Source: Oryzias latipes
Taxonomy: Eukaryota > Chordata > Actinopteri > Beloniformes > Adrianichthyidae
DNA: 64,000 nucleotides
Assembly (NCBI RefSeq): GCF_002234675.1
Contig: NC_019862.2
Location: forward strand, 26,610,707-26,674,706
Direction: 5' to 3'
Position 1 is the first letter of the stretch. The number at the start of each line of letters is the position of its first letter. A program made the translations under genes and the position numbers. Under the pieces are notes generated by a model. It searched no databases, had not been told where the DNA came from, and saw nothing but the letters and a program-made list of their open reading frames with translations. Shown piece by piece: positions 23,901-33,441 of the stretch.

Positions 23901-25667
23901 CCTCTCTTTATATGGCCGACTTTGAGGTTGGATGCTAGCTTCTTTGTAGGTGCTCATTTTTAACCTCTGCAGTATTTGACCCAAATGATCTATTTGCAGG
24001 TTTGGGATGTCACCATGCAGGATTTGTGCTGTGGTTCCTTAACGCTTGAGCTTTTCAAAGCCGTCGTATTTGTTGGTGGATTCAGCTACGCAGATGTTCT
24101 CGGATCAGCTAAAGGTCAATAAAAACCTGCTTGTAAATGCAGCTGCTGAGGATTATCACATGTGTATACTTAAAGGTGGTGTAATTCTGTGGTTTTAACA
24201 CTAAGGTTGGGCTGCAGCTGCTACTTACAACGCCAAAGCTAAAGCTGAGTTTGATCGGTTTCAACAAAGAGAAGACACGCTGAGTCTGGGCGTGTGTAAC
24301 GGCTGTCAGCTACTCGCCCTTTTAGGGTGGGTGGGGGAGACGGCGGATGGAGCAGGTAAAGGCAAAAAAAAAAACGTGTTACTGAAATATCAAATGAAAG
24401 CTTTTTTTTTTTTTGCTCTTGTTAATATTTGACATTTTTCTTCTTTTGGCTCAGGCTCTGAGGTGGTGCTGACCCATAATCGCTCTGGCAGGTTCGAGTC
24501 GCGGTTTGTGAGTGTTGGGATTCAGGAGTCTCCGTCCATCTGGCTCAGAGGCATGGAGGGCTCCGCTCTGGGAGTCTGGGTCGCTCATGGAGAAGGTAAA
24601 GTCAGAGCAGTCTGTACAGCAGGTAATGCAGCTCTAAAGCTGTGTTCACACCAACATGTGATAGGCGTTCGAAACCGCACTAAATGTTTCAGCATTTGGT
24701 TCTCGCGCTAGACGGTGTTCACACTTCTACTACTGTTTACTTGCGCATACACAACATCTACAGTTGGAGGAGGCTTGGTGCGAAACATGGAAGCAATACA
24801 AGTCTCGTGAATCTATCCCCACGCTTTTTCTTTCACAGCTCTATTCCGATACAGTGGGGCAAAAAGTCAGCCACCAATTGTCCAAGTTCTCCCACTTAAA
24901 AAGATGAGAGAAACCTGTAATTTTCATCATAGGTGTATTGCAAATATGACATTTACATAAATCTTTCAATGGATTATGCTGCACAACTATTATACTGCAC
25001 TTTATTTCACTCAACATTATTCTATTCTATTTTTTTCATACTTGTATTTTATTGGTTCTTGTATATTTTTTAATTAGATTACTAGTATTTACCACTCCAA
25101 GGCTGCTACAATTTTGTTGTATTATTATGTACAATGACAATAAAGGATTCTGATGTGGTTGAACGTGTGTTACTGAGGGCGGCGCAAGCGTAGCTCAAGT
25201 CTGATGTCCATTCAAAAACCATTCCAGGTCAATAATACGCAAGTTGGATATTTCTATATATGCAACAGTTGTATATTCAGATTTCAAGTATCAGAATACT
25301 TTGTAACCTGCAGCTTCTTTATTGTTGTTTTTGTCCCATCTCTCCTCATTTAGGTCTAATGCAATTCCGGAGCTCCATGGCACAAGACCTGATCATTTCC
25401 GGTGGACTCGCTCCTCTCCGCTACCTGGATGAGCAGGGATTCCCCACCGAGGAGTATCCCCTGAACCCCAACGGCTCCCCGCAGGGTGTGGCAGGGCTGT
25501 GCTCCAGGGATGGGAGGCACCTGGCGATGATGCCTCACCCTGAGCGCTGCACCCTGAGCTGGCAGTGGCCCTGGGCCCCAAGGGAGCTTCGGCCTTCTCT
25601 GGTGCCGTCGCCGTGGCTTCGCATGTTCAAAAATGCAGCCGCGTGGTGCAGCAACACAGATGTATAA
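14958..25667 (+). CDS. pfas: Phosphoribosylformylglycinamidine synthase (FGAM synthase), complete, 27 coding exons
   Basis: PFAS catalyses the fourth step of de novo purine synthesis, FGAR + glutamine + ATP to FGAM, in the cytosol. Coding exons: 14958-15078, 15219-15354, 15578-15683, 15771-15969, 17455-17560, 17655-17795, 17889-18013, 19230-19358, 19538-19675, 19779-19907, 20009-20082, 20160-20316, 20393-20454, 20546-20707, 21564-21800, 21895-22125, 22243-22423, 22504-22587, 22660-22815, 23083-23202, 23298-23443, 23546-23753, 23835-23926, 24000-24114, 24206-24355, 24455-24595, 25354-25667. They sum to 3960 nt, 1319 residues (human 1338), with all phases agreeing. The start MAVVRFYS follows an in-frame ATG at 14943; the second ATG fits the family. 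The N-terminal and PurL-type synthase blocks include [25 protein letters not shown] and IHDQGAGGN. The C-terminal glutamine amidotransferase has nucleophile Cys1149 (GVCNGCQLL) and His1277/Glu1279 (MPHPER). The intron after 19675 starts with GC, not GT; all others are GT-AG. Confidence 0.97.
16358..16875 (-). mobile_element. MITE-like repeat family A, copy 4 (reverse), PFAS intron 4
   Basis: The reverse complement carries the family-A blocks in order. On the plus strand one sees AAAATTTGTGTTTTGGTGTG, TGATGGAGGACATATACTA, CCATTCTGCTTGTAGACAAA, and the terminal repeat AGATAATCTGAGTGGGATTT at the right. The left terminal repeat (plus orientation) is degraded. It sits in the intron before exon 17455-17560. 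Confidence 0.65.
17435..17450 (+). repeat. (TG)n tract abutting the 3' splice site of PFAS intron 4
   Basis: Eight TG units run directly into GCAG and the start of exon 5 (17455), where a pyrimidine tract would normally lie. The next exon is 106 bp, so its skipping would shift the frame. Confidence 0.85.
17853..17886 (+). repeat. (TG/CG)n tract abutting the 3' splice site of PFAS intron 6
   Basis: A TG-rich microsatellite with a central GCGCG interruption fills the 3' half of a 93-bp intron and ends in GTGTGCAG at the acceptor of exon 17889-18013. It replaces the pyrimidine tract. Confidence 0.85.
18299..18917 (-). mobile_element. MITE-like repeat family A, copy 5 (reverse), PFAS intron 7
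   Basis: Full-length reverse copy. The plus strand opens TAAAGACCCACTCCGATGAA and closes GATGGTTTGAGTAGGACTTA, an inverted pair matching the ends of the 20908-21511 copy. Inside are TGATGGAGGACATATACTC, CTCCATTCTGATGCATCCAC and AAACAGATGGATGACAGGAA. Confidence 0.7.
20908..21511 (+). mobile_element. MITE-like repeat family A, copy 6 (best preserved), PFAS intron 14
   Basis: About 604 bp with recognisable terminal inverted repeats: TTAAAGTCCCACTCTGATCA at the left, and TCATCAGAGTGAGTCTTTGA at the right, whose reverse complement matches the left end at most positions. It has the full set of family blocks (GATCTATTATAAAAGCG, CCCATCATGCATTTGTTTA, CATCAGAATGGAGTGGAGCA, ATGTCCTCTATCATCGG). No transposase frame is present; short frames are not shared between copies. 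This copy is the best reference for the family. Confidence 0.75.
24631..24852 (+). mobile_element. Truncated DNA-transposon fragment, PFAS last intron
   Basis: It begins AGCTCTAAAGCTGTGTTCAC and contains CAGTTGGAGGAGGCTTGGTG and TTTCTTTCACAGCTCTATTC, which match blocks in the element at 44479-46193. Its right end is cut where a Tc1-like terminus begins at about 24853. No coding capacity is seen. Confidence 0.55.
24853..24950 (+). mobile_element. Tc1/mariner-like terminal fragment
   Basis: ACAGTGGGGCAAAAAGTCAG, then CACCAATTGTCCAAGTTCTC and CCACTTAAAAAGATGAGAGA, and a block ending ATTTTCATCATAGGTGT, look like the terminal repeat and sub-terminal region of a common fish Tc1 element. Only about 100 bp remains. 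It is followed directly by another repeat. Confidence 0.55.
24955..25152 (+). mobile_element. LINE 3' tail-like fragment
   Basis: The end of this stretch, TGTACAATGACAATAAAGGA, together with the upstream TATACTGCACTTTATTTCAC, is typical of 3' tails of fish non-LTR retrotransposons. No reverse-transcriptase frame is included, so it is a 5'-truncated insertion. The clade cannot be set from this piece. Confidence 0.5.
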
Positions 25668-26153
25668 TGCTGGATTTACATTAACTAAATGCTGTGAAAG
25701 TGTAATGTAATCGTGAGGATTATTCAATACACTTGTTAAAAATGGTGTTGTCTTTTACTTTAAAATCTTTTTAAAGGCTGGAAACTCTACAAATATTTGT
25801 TTTATGCTTAGTAAAACCACAGTCATCGGTCATAACTCTGTAAGGCTTGACTAAAAACAACTATTAGAACTATAAATATTTATTTCAACCATAAAAAAAA
25901 TATATCACATATTTACAGGAATGTTAGCATCACTATGCCAACACTGAGTTGAGAAAAAAAAATACATTCATTTTATGCTGACAGGCAACAGCTGGGGAAC
26001 TTCTCTATCTGTAACCAGCTCTCTTCATATTGATCATGTTTGCACAACTCCTGTAAACACTTGACAAGAAGTCCTGGAGTCCAGTCTGAGCAGCTTCAAT
26101 GCACCGACATGAGTTCATTTCATTGAGAGTAGCTGCATCCTTGTCACTCCAAG
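25668..26153. other. Convergent 3' ends of PFAS and the RNF170-like gene
   Basis: The stop codons of the two genes lie 486 bp apart and face each other. On the minus strand AATAAA (plus strand 25879-25884) is a likely poly(A) signal for the RNF170-like gene. No canonical AATAAA was noticed for PFAS just after its stop. No further gene fits in the gap. Confidence 0.55.
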
Positions 26154-28916
26154 TCAGGGTGTCACTTCAGCAGAGTGTCCCTCATCAGGCACAATTTGCT
26201 GGTTGACATTGATGACGCAGACGAGCAGCAGGAAGACCACAACCACGTCGTCCAGGACGCCTAGCAGTCCGCCGAGGGAGGGATCCGTTTCCAGCGAATT
26301 GGATGATGCCGCCACGTGGTCCTCGAGGGGGACCGAGATGGACACCACAGTCCCCACGCAGCACAAGGCCACCCTGAACAGAAACAGCCCCACGAGTCCT
26401 CCCATGGCGCCGAGGCCTCGGGCCAGCAGCTGCAGAACAAGGGGGACATCGCAGAGGTAGTCCTTCATCTGAAAGAAGTAGAATGCATTAAATCAGAAAT
26501 GAGGCACACTTAAACAGCACATTTACAAATCCTTTAAAATAGGCATGTCCAAAGTGCGGCCTGAGGGCCAAATGCCGTCCTTATTCAAATTCTCTTTGGC
26601 TCCTTTGAAAAAAATCAATAATATTTGGCCCCCAGCACTTTCTTAACCCTTTTGCTATCCCAGGCCCTTTAACATTGGGAGTTGGGTCATCTAGACCCCA
26701 AAATAACCTTTTTTCTTCAATGATTTGTGATCTTCACTGGTGTCCATGGATTACATGAAATCCTCTTCACCTTTATACACCTTTGTCATGGTAGGAATAA
26801 CACGCCAATGTAAGGATCGGGTCATCTGGACCCCATAGGATAGCACAAGGGTTATAAGTTTGTGTACAATTTTTAAATTTCGTCTCGATAAATCATGTTT
26901 TAATCAATCGTGAACTTGTGACATCACTATCATGTGACCCTTCCAGGTCCTTTCTAAAATGTCCACTGGACAAAAAAAAAAGGAAAGCTAACAATGATGG
27001 TTAACATGCTTCCAGGACATGGCTTTTTTTCAGACAAATGCAAAACAACAATTTCTGCCTAAAATGCCAATAGACCGTAGCAGTTTTCACTACGCACGAC
27101 GACAAGCTGAATGAACGGTGCAAGAAACGGACAATTTCACAGTAATTCTGGTAAAATTCCTGTGAACTATGAACTGTCTACCAGAATTACTTTATGAATA
27201 CATCTAAATACATGTTTTTAGCTGCATTTGTGTTCTGAGTGAAGCTATGAAAAGTGTGCCAGTGCAATAAAATGTTTCTTAAATAGTTGATTTGCATGTA
27301 ATCTTATTAATATAGCACAAAAAATGTCAGGCTGAATGGTTGACCCTCACACATTTTCACCTCTCCACATCTGACAACCCTGTTTTAAAATGATGTTAAA
27401 CAACAGCAAAACTGGTAACAAGGATTTATCATAAACTGTGTGTGTGTGTGTGTGTCGGATGAGCTTTAGGGGGTTAAACATGTTTGTCAGACTAATCGAG
27501 GCCATATTTTGTCTAAGATTAAATGTCTCAAAGGGTGTTCAGCTCAGAGGGATGTATAACAGGTATTCAGTTTACACATTCTTCTGTAAAAAAAGAACAA
27601 TTTCATTTTTTATTCTGTTCTAATGTTAAATAAACCGTAGAATTTGGATTGCTCCCACTTAGTTCAGGCAGACGGCGACATTCGACTTGTAGTGCTGACC
27701 TTTCGTGGGGCTCCAGAGTAACGTCTGTTGTAGTCTGTGATTTCCCCCAGAACTTGTTGTGACTGCTGGTCGGATTGGCTCTCATAAAACAGGTTACAAA
27801 GCACGCTGACCTGCACAATTACAAGCATTCAAAGTCATGTTGACACTTGTAGCCCGATTCCGATTTACAGAGGAATTGTGCCGCACCTTCTGTCTGCAGA
27901 GGGGACAGTTGATTGCATCTAACCAAGATCCATGTCTCCAGTATGTCAGCAGACAGGGAGCTGCAGAGAGGCAAATGTTTAAGTCACTATCAAAGCAGCT
28001 TAACGGAGATGTATTTTACAACATTTAAAGTAAACTTGTGTTTACGACCCACATTTAACGAGCGACTAGTGTTCAAGGGTTCAAAAGGCCCCCAGTGTGA
28101 AGGACTGATAAGATACAGATGCAGAGGTAACTGACTTAAACTCAGACCTTCTTTGTACATGCTCCAGGAGAAAAAAACGTTTAATTGGTAACCAATATTG
28201 TCAATGTTAAACTGAGGTGTCATTGCACAATAACTATTAACCGCGGAACAGAGATACAAATAAACATCTAATTGTAAATTTAAACAAAAAGGGCAGCTGT
28301 CCCGTCTCGGCCTTGAACGTTTTTCAAACCTTTGCAAAGTAAAGTCAATTCCAGGATTATTGCTGACTTTGAAGTAAAACAGATTTACAAGTGTTCCTGT
28401 CTACAAACCTAAAGTAATTTTGTAGATAGTCAACACCAACACACTACCTGGACTTCAGTGTTTCCTTAAGCAGACATTGACTGAACAAAGAGTAAAGACA
28501 GGAGATAAATTCTGTTAAGCAACTCACTTCTGCACATCTGCCGGACAAGTTTTGCTTCTATTTTTTATGTATTCATTTTTTTGATTTGCTGGAGTTGGGA
28601 AATCAGACCTGAAGGTGGTGAGCACCCTCACAGCTGAATTCCATTAATGCTACAGCCCTCAGTGAATGAATAACTGAGGTATAATGCAACATGCGAACCC
28701 AGTTTAAAGGAAAAACAGGAAAATAAAGCCAATGGTAGCGTGGTGCAACGCATTTACAAAGTCTGTGACGAGGGTTGATGGGCGTGTTTGGGTGTGTGAG
28801 CTCATACCACAGAATAAGTGGCTGCAGTTGGTCTGGACGGGAAATCTGGGCGTTTGCAGGCAGACTGGACATTGCCAGTCCTGTGTGTTTGTGGACAGAC
28901 ATGGTGGCGAGGACTC
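26154..28916 (-). CDS. RNF170-like RING-type E3 ubiquitin ligase (5' coding end uncertain)
   Basis: RNF170 is an ER-membrane RING ligase known to act on activated IP3 receptors. In transcript order the exons are 28916-28808, 27960-27887, 27810-27700 and 26468-26154 (stop at 26156-26154). They join in phase to 202 residues plus stop. The RING runs from QDWQCPVCLQTPRFPV through TNCSHLFC to a second half with YWRHGSWLDAINCPLCRQK, matching human RNF170 from memory. Next comes an exon ending DYNRRYSGAPRK, then two hydrophobic stretches (GGLVGLFLFRVALCCVGTVV and GVLDDVVVVFLLLVCVI). Between them, where human has ISPLDFVPEALFG, this protein has a longer diverged insert (VPLEDHVAASSNSLETDPS). The N-terminal membrane part expected for RNF170 is not firmly placed; a candidate first coding exon starts at 29424. 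It could be the rnf170 orthologue or a diverged fish paralogue. Confidence 0.85.
26643..26857. mobile_element. Small MITE with CCCTTNTGCTATCC termini, piggyBac-like
   Basis: The left end TTAACCCTTTTGCTATCCCA and the right end, reading on the other strand TTATAACCCTTGTGCTATCC, are near-identical inverted repeats. GGGTCATCTAGACCCC and GGGTCATCTGGACCCC lie just inside each end. A TTAA borders the left end and TTAT the right, compatible with a decayed TTAA target. The element is about 215 bp, non-coding, in the last intron of the RNF170-like gene. Confidence 0.6.
27437..27455. repeat. (TG)n microsatellite
   Basis: A pure run of about nine TG units in an intron of the RNF170-like gene, between exons 27700-27810 and 26154-26468. 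It is not adjacent to a splice site. Confidence 0.9.
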
Positions 28917-29421
28917 CTGAGGAGGTGAGAATAGGAGAAACTTTGTCAAAAAGTATAAGATAAAACTTAAAAAAAGTGAAAAATATCGAAGAATTCGATA
29001 TAATTTGGTTTGGAGATCGAAAAAGTAAGTTTATAGTAAGTGTCTATTTTGTTTAGTTTGGCCATGTTTTTTCATGTAAATGAATCGAGGGACAGGCGTG
29101 ACTCTGACTCTAATAAAGCCATGACTTTTATGCCAGGAGGTGAACAGAATTAGGAGTCCATTGCATCTCGGACACAATAAAATCATCAGACACAGAAGCA
29201 CTTGCAGAATTTGTTCGTGGCTGACTGTTGCACTCACTTTATGGCAACTTGTATGCATTGATCTTGATTTATAGCAGGTGACTTGAGGATGACTCCAGGT
29301 GATGTTGGCCTGATGAAACTTCAGATTAGGGAGGGTCCAGACTGGAAAGTAAGGTAACAATAGGAAACATGACTAACAATATTTCAGACAAGGCTGGGGG
29401 AACTTTTGTCTCTGGTTCACT

Positions 29422-29434
29422 CATGATGTTCTGA
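29422..29434 (-). other. Candidate start codon and acceptor of an upstream RNF170-like exon
   Basis: On the minus strand an acceptor CTTTGTAG precedes TCAGAACATC and an ATG at 29424-29422. The frame starts MSEPETKVPPALSEILL and continues into a hydrophobic stretch, VMFPIVTLLSSL, which could be the expected N-terminal membrane segment. It meets a stop after SLDPP, and no strong donor is visible before that. The link to exon 28916-28808 is therefore unproven. Confidence 0.3.
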
Positions 29435-29750
29435 CTACAAAGGTATTCATTAAAAAATGTAAATCATTACAAAATGACAAATAATAAAAGAGATATTCAG
29501 GAAAAAAGCTTTTCTTTCTTGTATGTAAATGATATTTACAGTATTCTAGAAAAAAATCAGAGCCCAACAAAGATCCAACCACTTCCTGATAATTTTCCAA
29601 ACAAGATTTAAATAAAAAAAAACAAAAAACAAATTTTGCCTATGGTGTCATACAAAATCTGTTTGAGCAATAATAGTAACAAAACTTCCCCAAACCAGAG
29701 GCAATGTGAAGTCACTAAATAACGTGCACAACCTGAGAACATCTACTTAC

Positions 29751-29850
29751 CTTCACCGAGATGACAGGAGCAAAACTGTTATCGGAGCAGCTCTATCCCA
29801 ATGAGAGGCACCCTCTGTTTCCTGCTGGGAAGTGAAGCGCTGCCTTATAG
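29751..29850 (-). other. Probable non-coding first exon of the RNF170-like gene
   Basis: On the minus strand the stretch ends CATCTCGGTGAAG followed by a strong donor GTAAGT (plus strand 29750-29745). It has no ATG with a useful frame and lies upstream of the candidate start exon. A TATAAGG-like box near 29847 could mark the promoter. The upstream boundary is approximate. Confidence 0.4.
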
Positions 29851-32800
29851 CATCCCTCAACAAAATAAACTCAGGCTGCTGGTTACTGATTAGCTACACC
29901 CTCTAATATCAGCTGAAGCAATTTTTCCTTTAAAGGAGCAGCGCTTCTCTACCCTAAAACACACTCTTTACACATCAAAAAAGACACATTTCAGAGTAAA
30001 AGTCTGCAGATGAGCTCATTAACACGTTTGTCTTCAGGTTACAGCCTCATTGTGTGGGTCACCAAACCAAATCAAAGCCAGAAAGGTTACCTAACAAGCT
30101 CCCCTTGCTTGTAAGATCTGAAGTGGGTAAATCATTGACTCAAAGTTTACTTTACCAAAACCCTGACCACATGATCTTTTACTCACCATGACCTACCTGT
30201 TAGTTATGAAATCAATCCAGTCATTTGGTAATAGCAGAGGATTTTACTGCAGTATTAGTAAGGGTCCCTTTTAATATTACAGAGCTGCGTTTCATATTAT
30301 TACCTATTTCACATCTTACTGTTACAAAAATTAGAAGCAGCAGTCCAGCAGAATAGCAGAACAGAGGATGGATAGATCACAGGCACAGGCTATTGGATTG
30401 TACAGCAAAGCAAATAAATGAGGAGTTTTACCGTCACCAATGTACTACATGTAAAATGTTAGTCTTCAGTAATCAACACAGTCAAATTTAAAATGTAAAA
30501 AAATAAACCAAAAGGGGAATAAGAACGTATGTTTAGTGTTTTTTTTAATACCATCATTATTATTTTTTACTAAAAGTTCAATTTTTTAAAGAAGCATATG
30601 TTAGTAGATCAAAACAAAAAAATAGATTATATGACATTTATTCTTTGGAGGTGGCGAAAATTCTAGTGGGGGAAAAAAAAAATATTTCAGCATTTTTCAA
30701 GACAGTATTTTGAGACGATCCAACAGAAAACATATACATTTGCAATTGGCAAATAAATTTGCAGCTGCCATCGTCATATTGGGAATTTTTCCTCCTAAAG
30801 TAGCGGGCAAAGATGTGACAACCCTCACATAGTTCACCAAGTCATGTGGTACAGAAATATGCTGACAAATATTTAACCTGGCACTTTTGAAGCAAGAAAG
30901 TCGGGATGGTTCAGGTCATCTAAAAATAGTCGCCGCGTATCAGTGAAGGTCAGCTTCTCCGGGTTACAGAAATCAGACGATAAACTTATAAGCTTCACAC
31001 TTGCATAAGTACCTCATAGTCCATTTAAATGTGTCACGCATCCTGACTGGGTCCAGCGTTTCTCAGTTTTGAACTTGGCTTTTCTTGTAAATAATGCAAT
31101 CCCACCTGCAGACATGTAATTTTTCACGTATAGGATCTTATCTAAGAGTGACCTGAAACAGTCAACTGAGATTCTGATGTGAGTGACACACCCTTTGACT
31201 TGGCCTGCAATCATCAATGATTTACCGTCACCAAATGTTGGCATTTAACCAGGAATTCATGAACTGACTGTGGATGTTTGAAGAGTTTTCTTCAAGATTA
31301 TTACTTATTAAATTAGTTCTAAACGTGTTAATATTTAAATTACAATTCATATGGGGCTGAAACCCATAGATGATAACAATAATATTAGCTACAACAACAA
31401 TAATATAACAACGAAACAAAACACGGTTTAAAAGGTGCAGGCTCCGATTTGGCACCACTTTGCTTACTGTAGCCTACCTTAAACACCAAAACAAAAAAGA
31501 AAAAACTACTACTACTACTGGAACTAATGCTGCTACTAATACTACTACTACTAGTACTTCTGCTAGAAATAATAATAACATAAAAATAAAACAAAGCAAA
31601 ACAAAACAGAAGGCTGTTGGTAAATGATTCGTGATATCACATATGAATGGGCCACTAATTATGTGATATGTCATCATTTTAATAAATATTATCGATAATT
31701 TTGGTGCTGTTTAATGCTATTTTACTGCAAATGAAGGCACCTGTTGTCTTTTGTTTCATTGGGTTATCTAGATCAATGTTAAAGTCCCCACATCTATGTA
31801 CTCACTTGACTAATATGTTAAACTTATAGTTTTTTTTTTTTTTTAAGGGAGCAAAACTGACTGGAAAACACTCGCGTGCATATCATTTAGTCAACCCTGG
31901 CAAAAAACTTAAATATTATTATTTTTTGTAATACATCTGTCATTGCATTTTGTAAATGAAAACTAAATATTTAAACAAAATCCTTGCAATTATCATTGTT
32001 CATTCTTAATAAATAAAAAAATGAAAGTGCTGTATTCCTAATGCTGCATTCAGGTGCACTGGCAGTTTCTAGCCAACACAAACACACTCACTTCTGGCAC
32101 CATGGCACTGCAACTCTTTGAAAAGACTCACAACTACAACACACTGATCTGTAAGAACACACACAATCATGCAAAACGTTGCACATATTTGAATATATGC
32201 TGTTTTTTCAATGCATGATATTTTTTGAAAAACAACAACAACAACAACAAAACTAAAGTACCGGTAATGACTTTATTGTTTATCACTAGAGTTAATCTTA
32301 ATGGAAGTATATTGAATTCAATTTAAGATGAGTGGTCTTCTTTTGTAATTGAATGCAATACACTTCTATAAAACATAAAAATTTATCAGAAATCATTATA
32401 AACTACACCTTGAAAAACACCCTGCTTGCACAAAATTGACCACATCCATGTCCAGCAGGTCTCCCACGGACTTCACTGATTTGTGCCCAATATTGATGTC
32501 GGCATTGACTCAACACAGAAAAAAAGTAAACAGTTCAACCTGGTTTTGCTGTAATATTTAGAAAGTAAGTTGATGCTTTAAAGAAATGTATGTGTTCTTT
32601 AAAAGGTTCTGAGGTCAGAAGTGTATTTTGTAGAAATAAAATTACATTTCTGTAATGTTACAAAACCTGACATAAGATGGCACTTTCAATAATTGTTAGT
32701 GTTTTGTTTTTGCAAGAGAAGAATCATCAACTAAAACTTGATAAATTAAGGGAATAGCTGTTTTGCTTTTAAATACATTAAAAATTAAAATAAATGTTAG

Positions 32801-33100
32801 GCTTGTAGAAATCTAATTTGGCTTGTAGACTTTGGATCTTATTGACCGACCCCCTAGTAACCACAAAAGTTCATTTAGAACCCTGTATACACTTGATATT
32901 GCATTCCTCTCATTCTACTGTGCAAACAGCCAATATAAAAAATGACACAAAAATTATACAGATAAACATGTGCAAACGATCAAATTATCTTCTTTCATAT
33001 CTGTAACTATTCTTAATTTTAAGCACAGATTAACTTTGACTTTAGCTGCACAATTCTCCATTCATGTCGCTTTTAATATTTTTTCCTTCATAATTCAAAG
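29851..33100. other. Intergenic, AT-rich, no gene recognised
   Basis: I see no conserved coding exon, RNA gene or full transposon in this 3.2-kb stretch between the divergent RNF170-like and hook1 genes. It holds low-complexity DNA: (ACT)n-type triplets near 31506-31560 and (AAC)n at about 32229-32250. Apparent serine-rich frames near 31385-31594 come from the triplet repeat. Confidence 0.6.
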
Positions 33101-33120
33101 AGCAATCCAAATGCAGCATT

Positions 33121-33180
33121 TTGATTGGTCTGTAAACAGTTAAACCGCTATCAATCATTGATCTCCTTTCTGATTGGCTC
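33121..33180 (-). promoter_or_regulatory. hook1: Two inverted CCAAT boxes upstream of hook1
   Basis: TGATTGGTCTG at about 33122-33132 and CTGATTGGCTC at about 33170-33180 are inverted CCAAT motifs (ATTGG) spaced about 48 bp apart, 260-320 bp upstream of the hook1 ATG. Paired CCAAT boxes are typical NF-Y targets in TATA-less promoters. The function is inferred. Confidence 0.4.
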
Positions 33181-33441
33181 AGACATGTATCCATCCGCCT
33201 ACCAGCAGCCCAACCCTCTACGCTGGAGATGCGACGTAAATAGCGACTCCGAGCTGCCCCATTCCCGTATGCTTTACGTTTGTTAATGACGGAAAGGAAT
33301 ATGTGTCTCGTCACGTTACGTTTTCCTCGTAAGAAATATACCTTTGGCAGCAGGTGAGGTCAAATGCGGAGGAAAGGAGCGGAAGAGGTTTGCTGACAGG
33401 TAAAAGGGGACTATTTAACCCTACAGCTAAGAGGGGGATAC

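Noticed and set aside
29031-29360. 109-codon minus-strand frame upstream of the RNF170-like RING exon
   Set aside because: It has an acceptor-like and a GTGAGT donor-like site, but the protein does not resemble the RNF170 N-terminus and the phase does not lead into the RING exon.
31385-31594. Serine- and valine-rich frames
   Set aside because: Produced by (ACT)n triplet repeats; low complexity.
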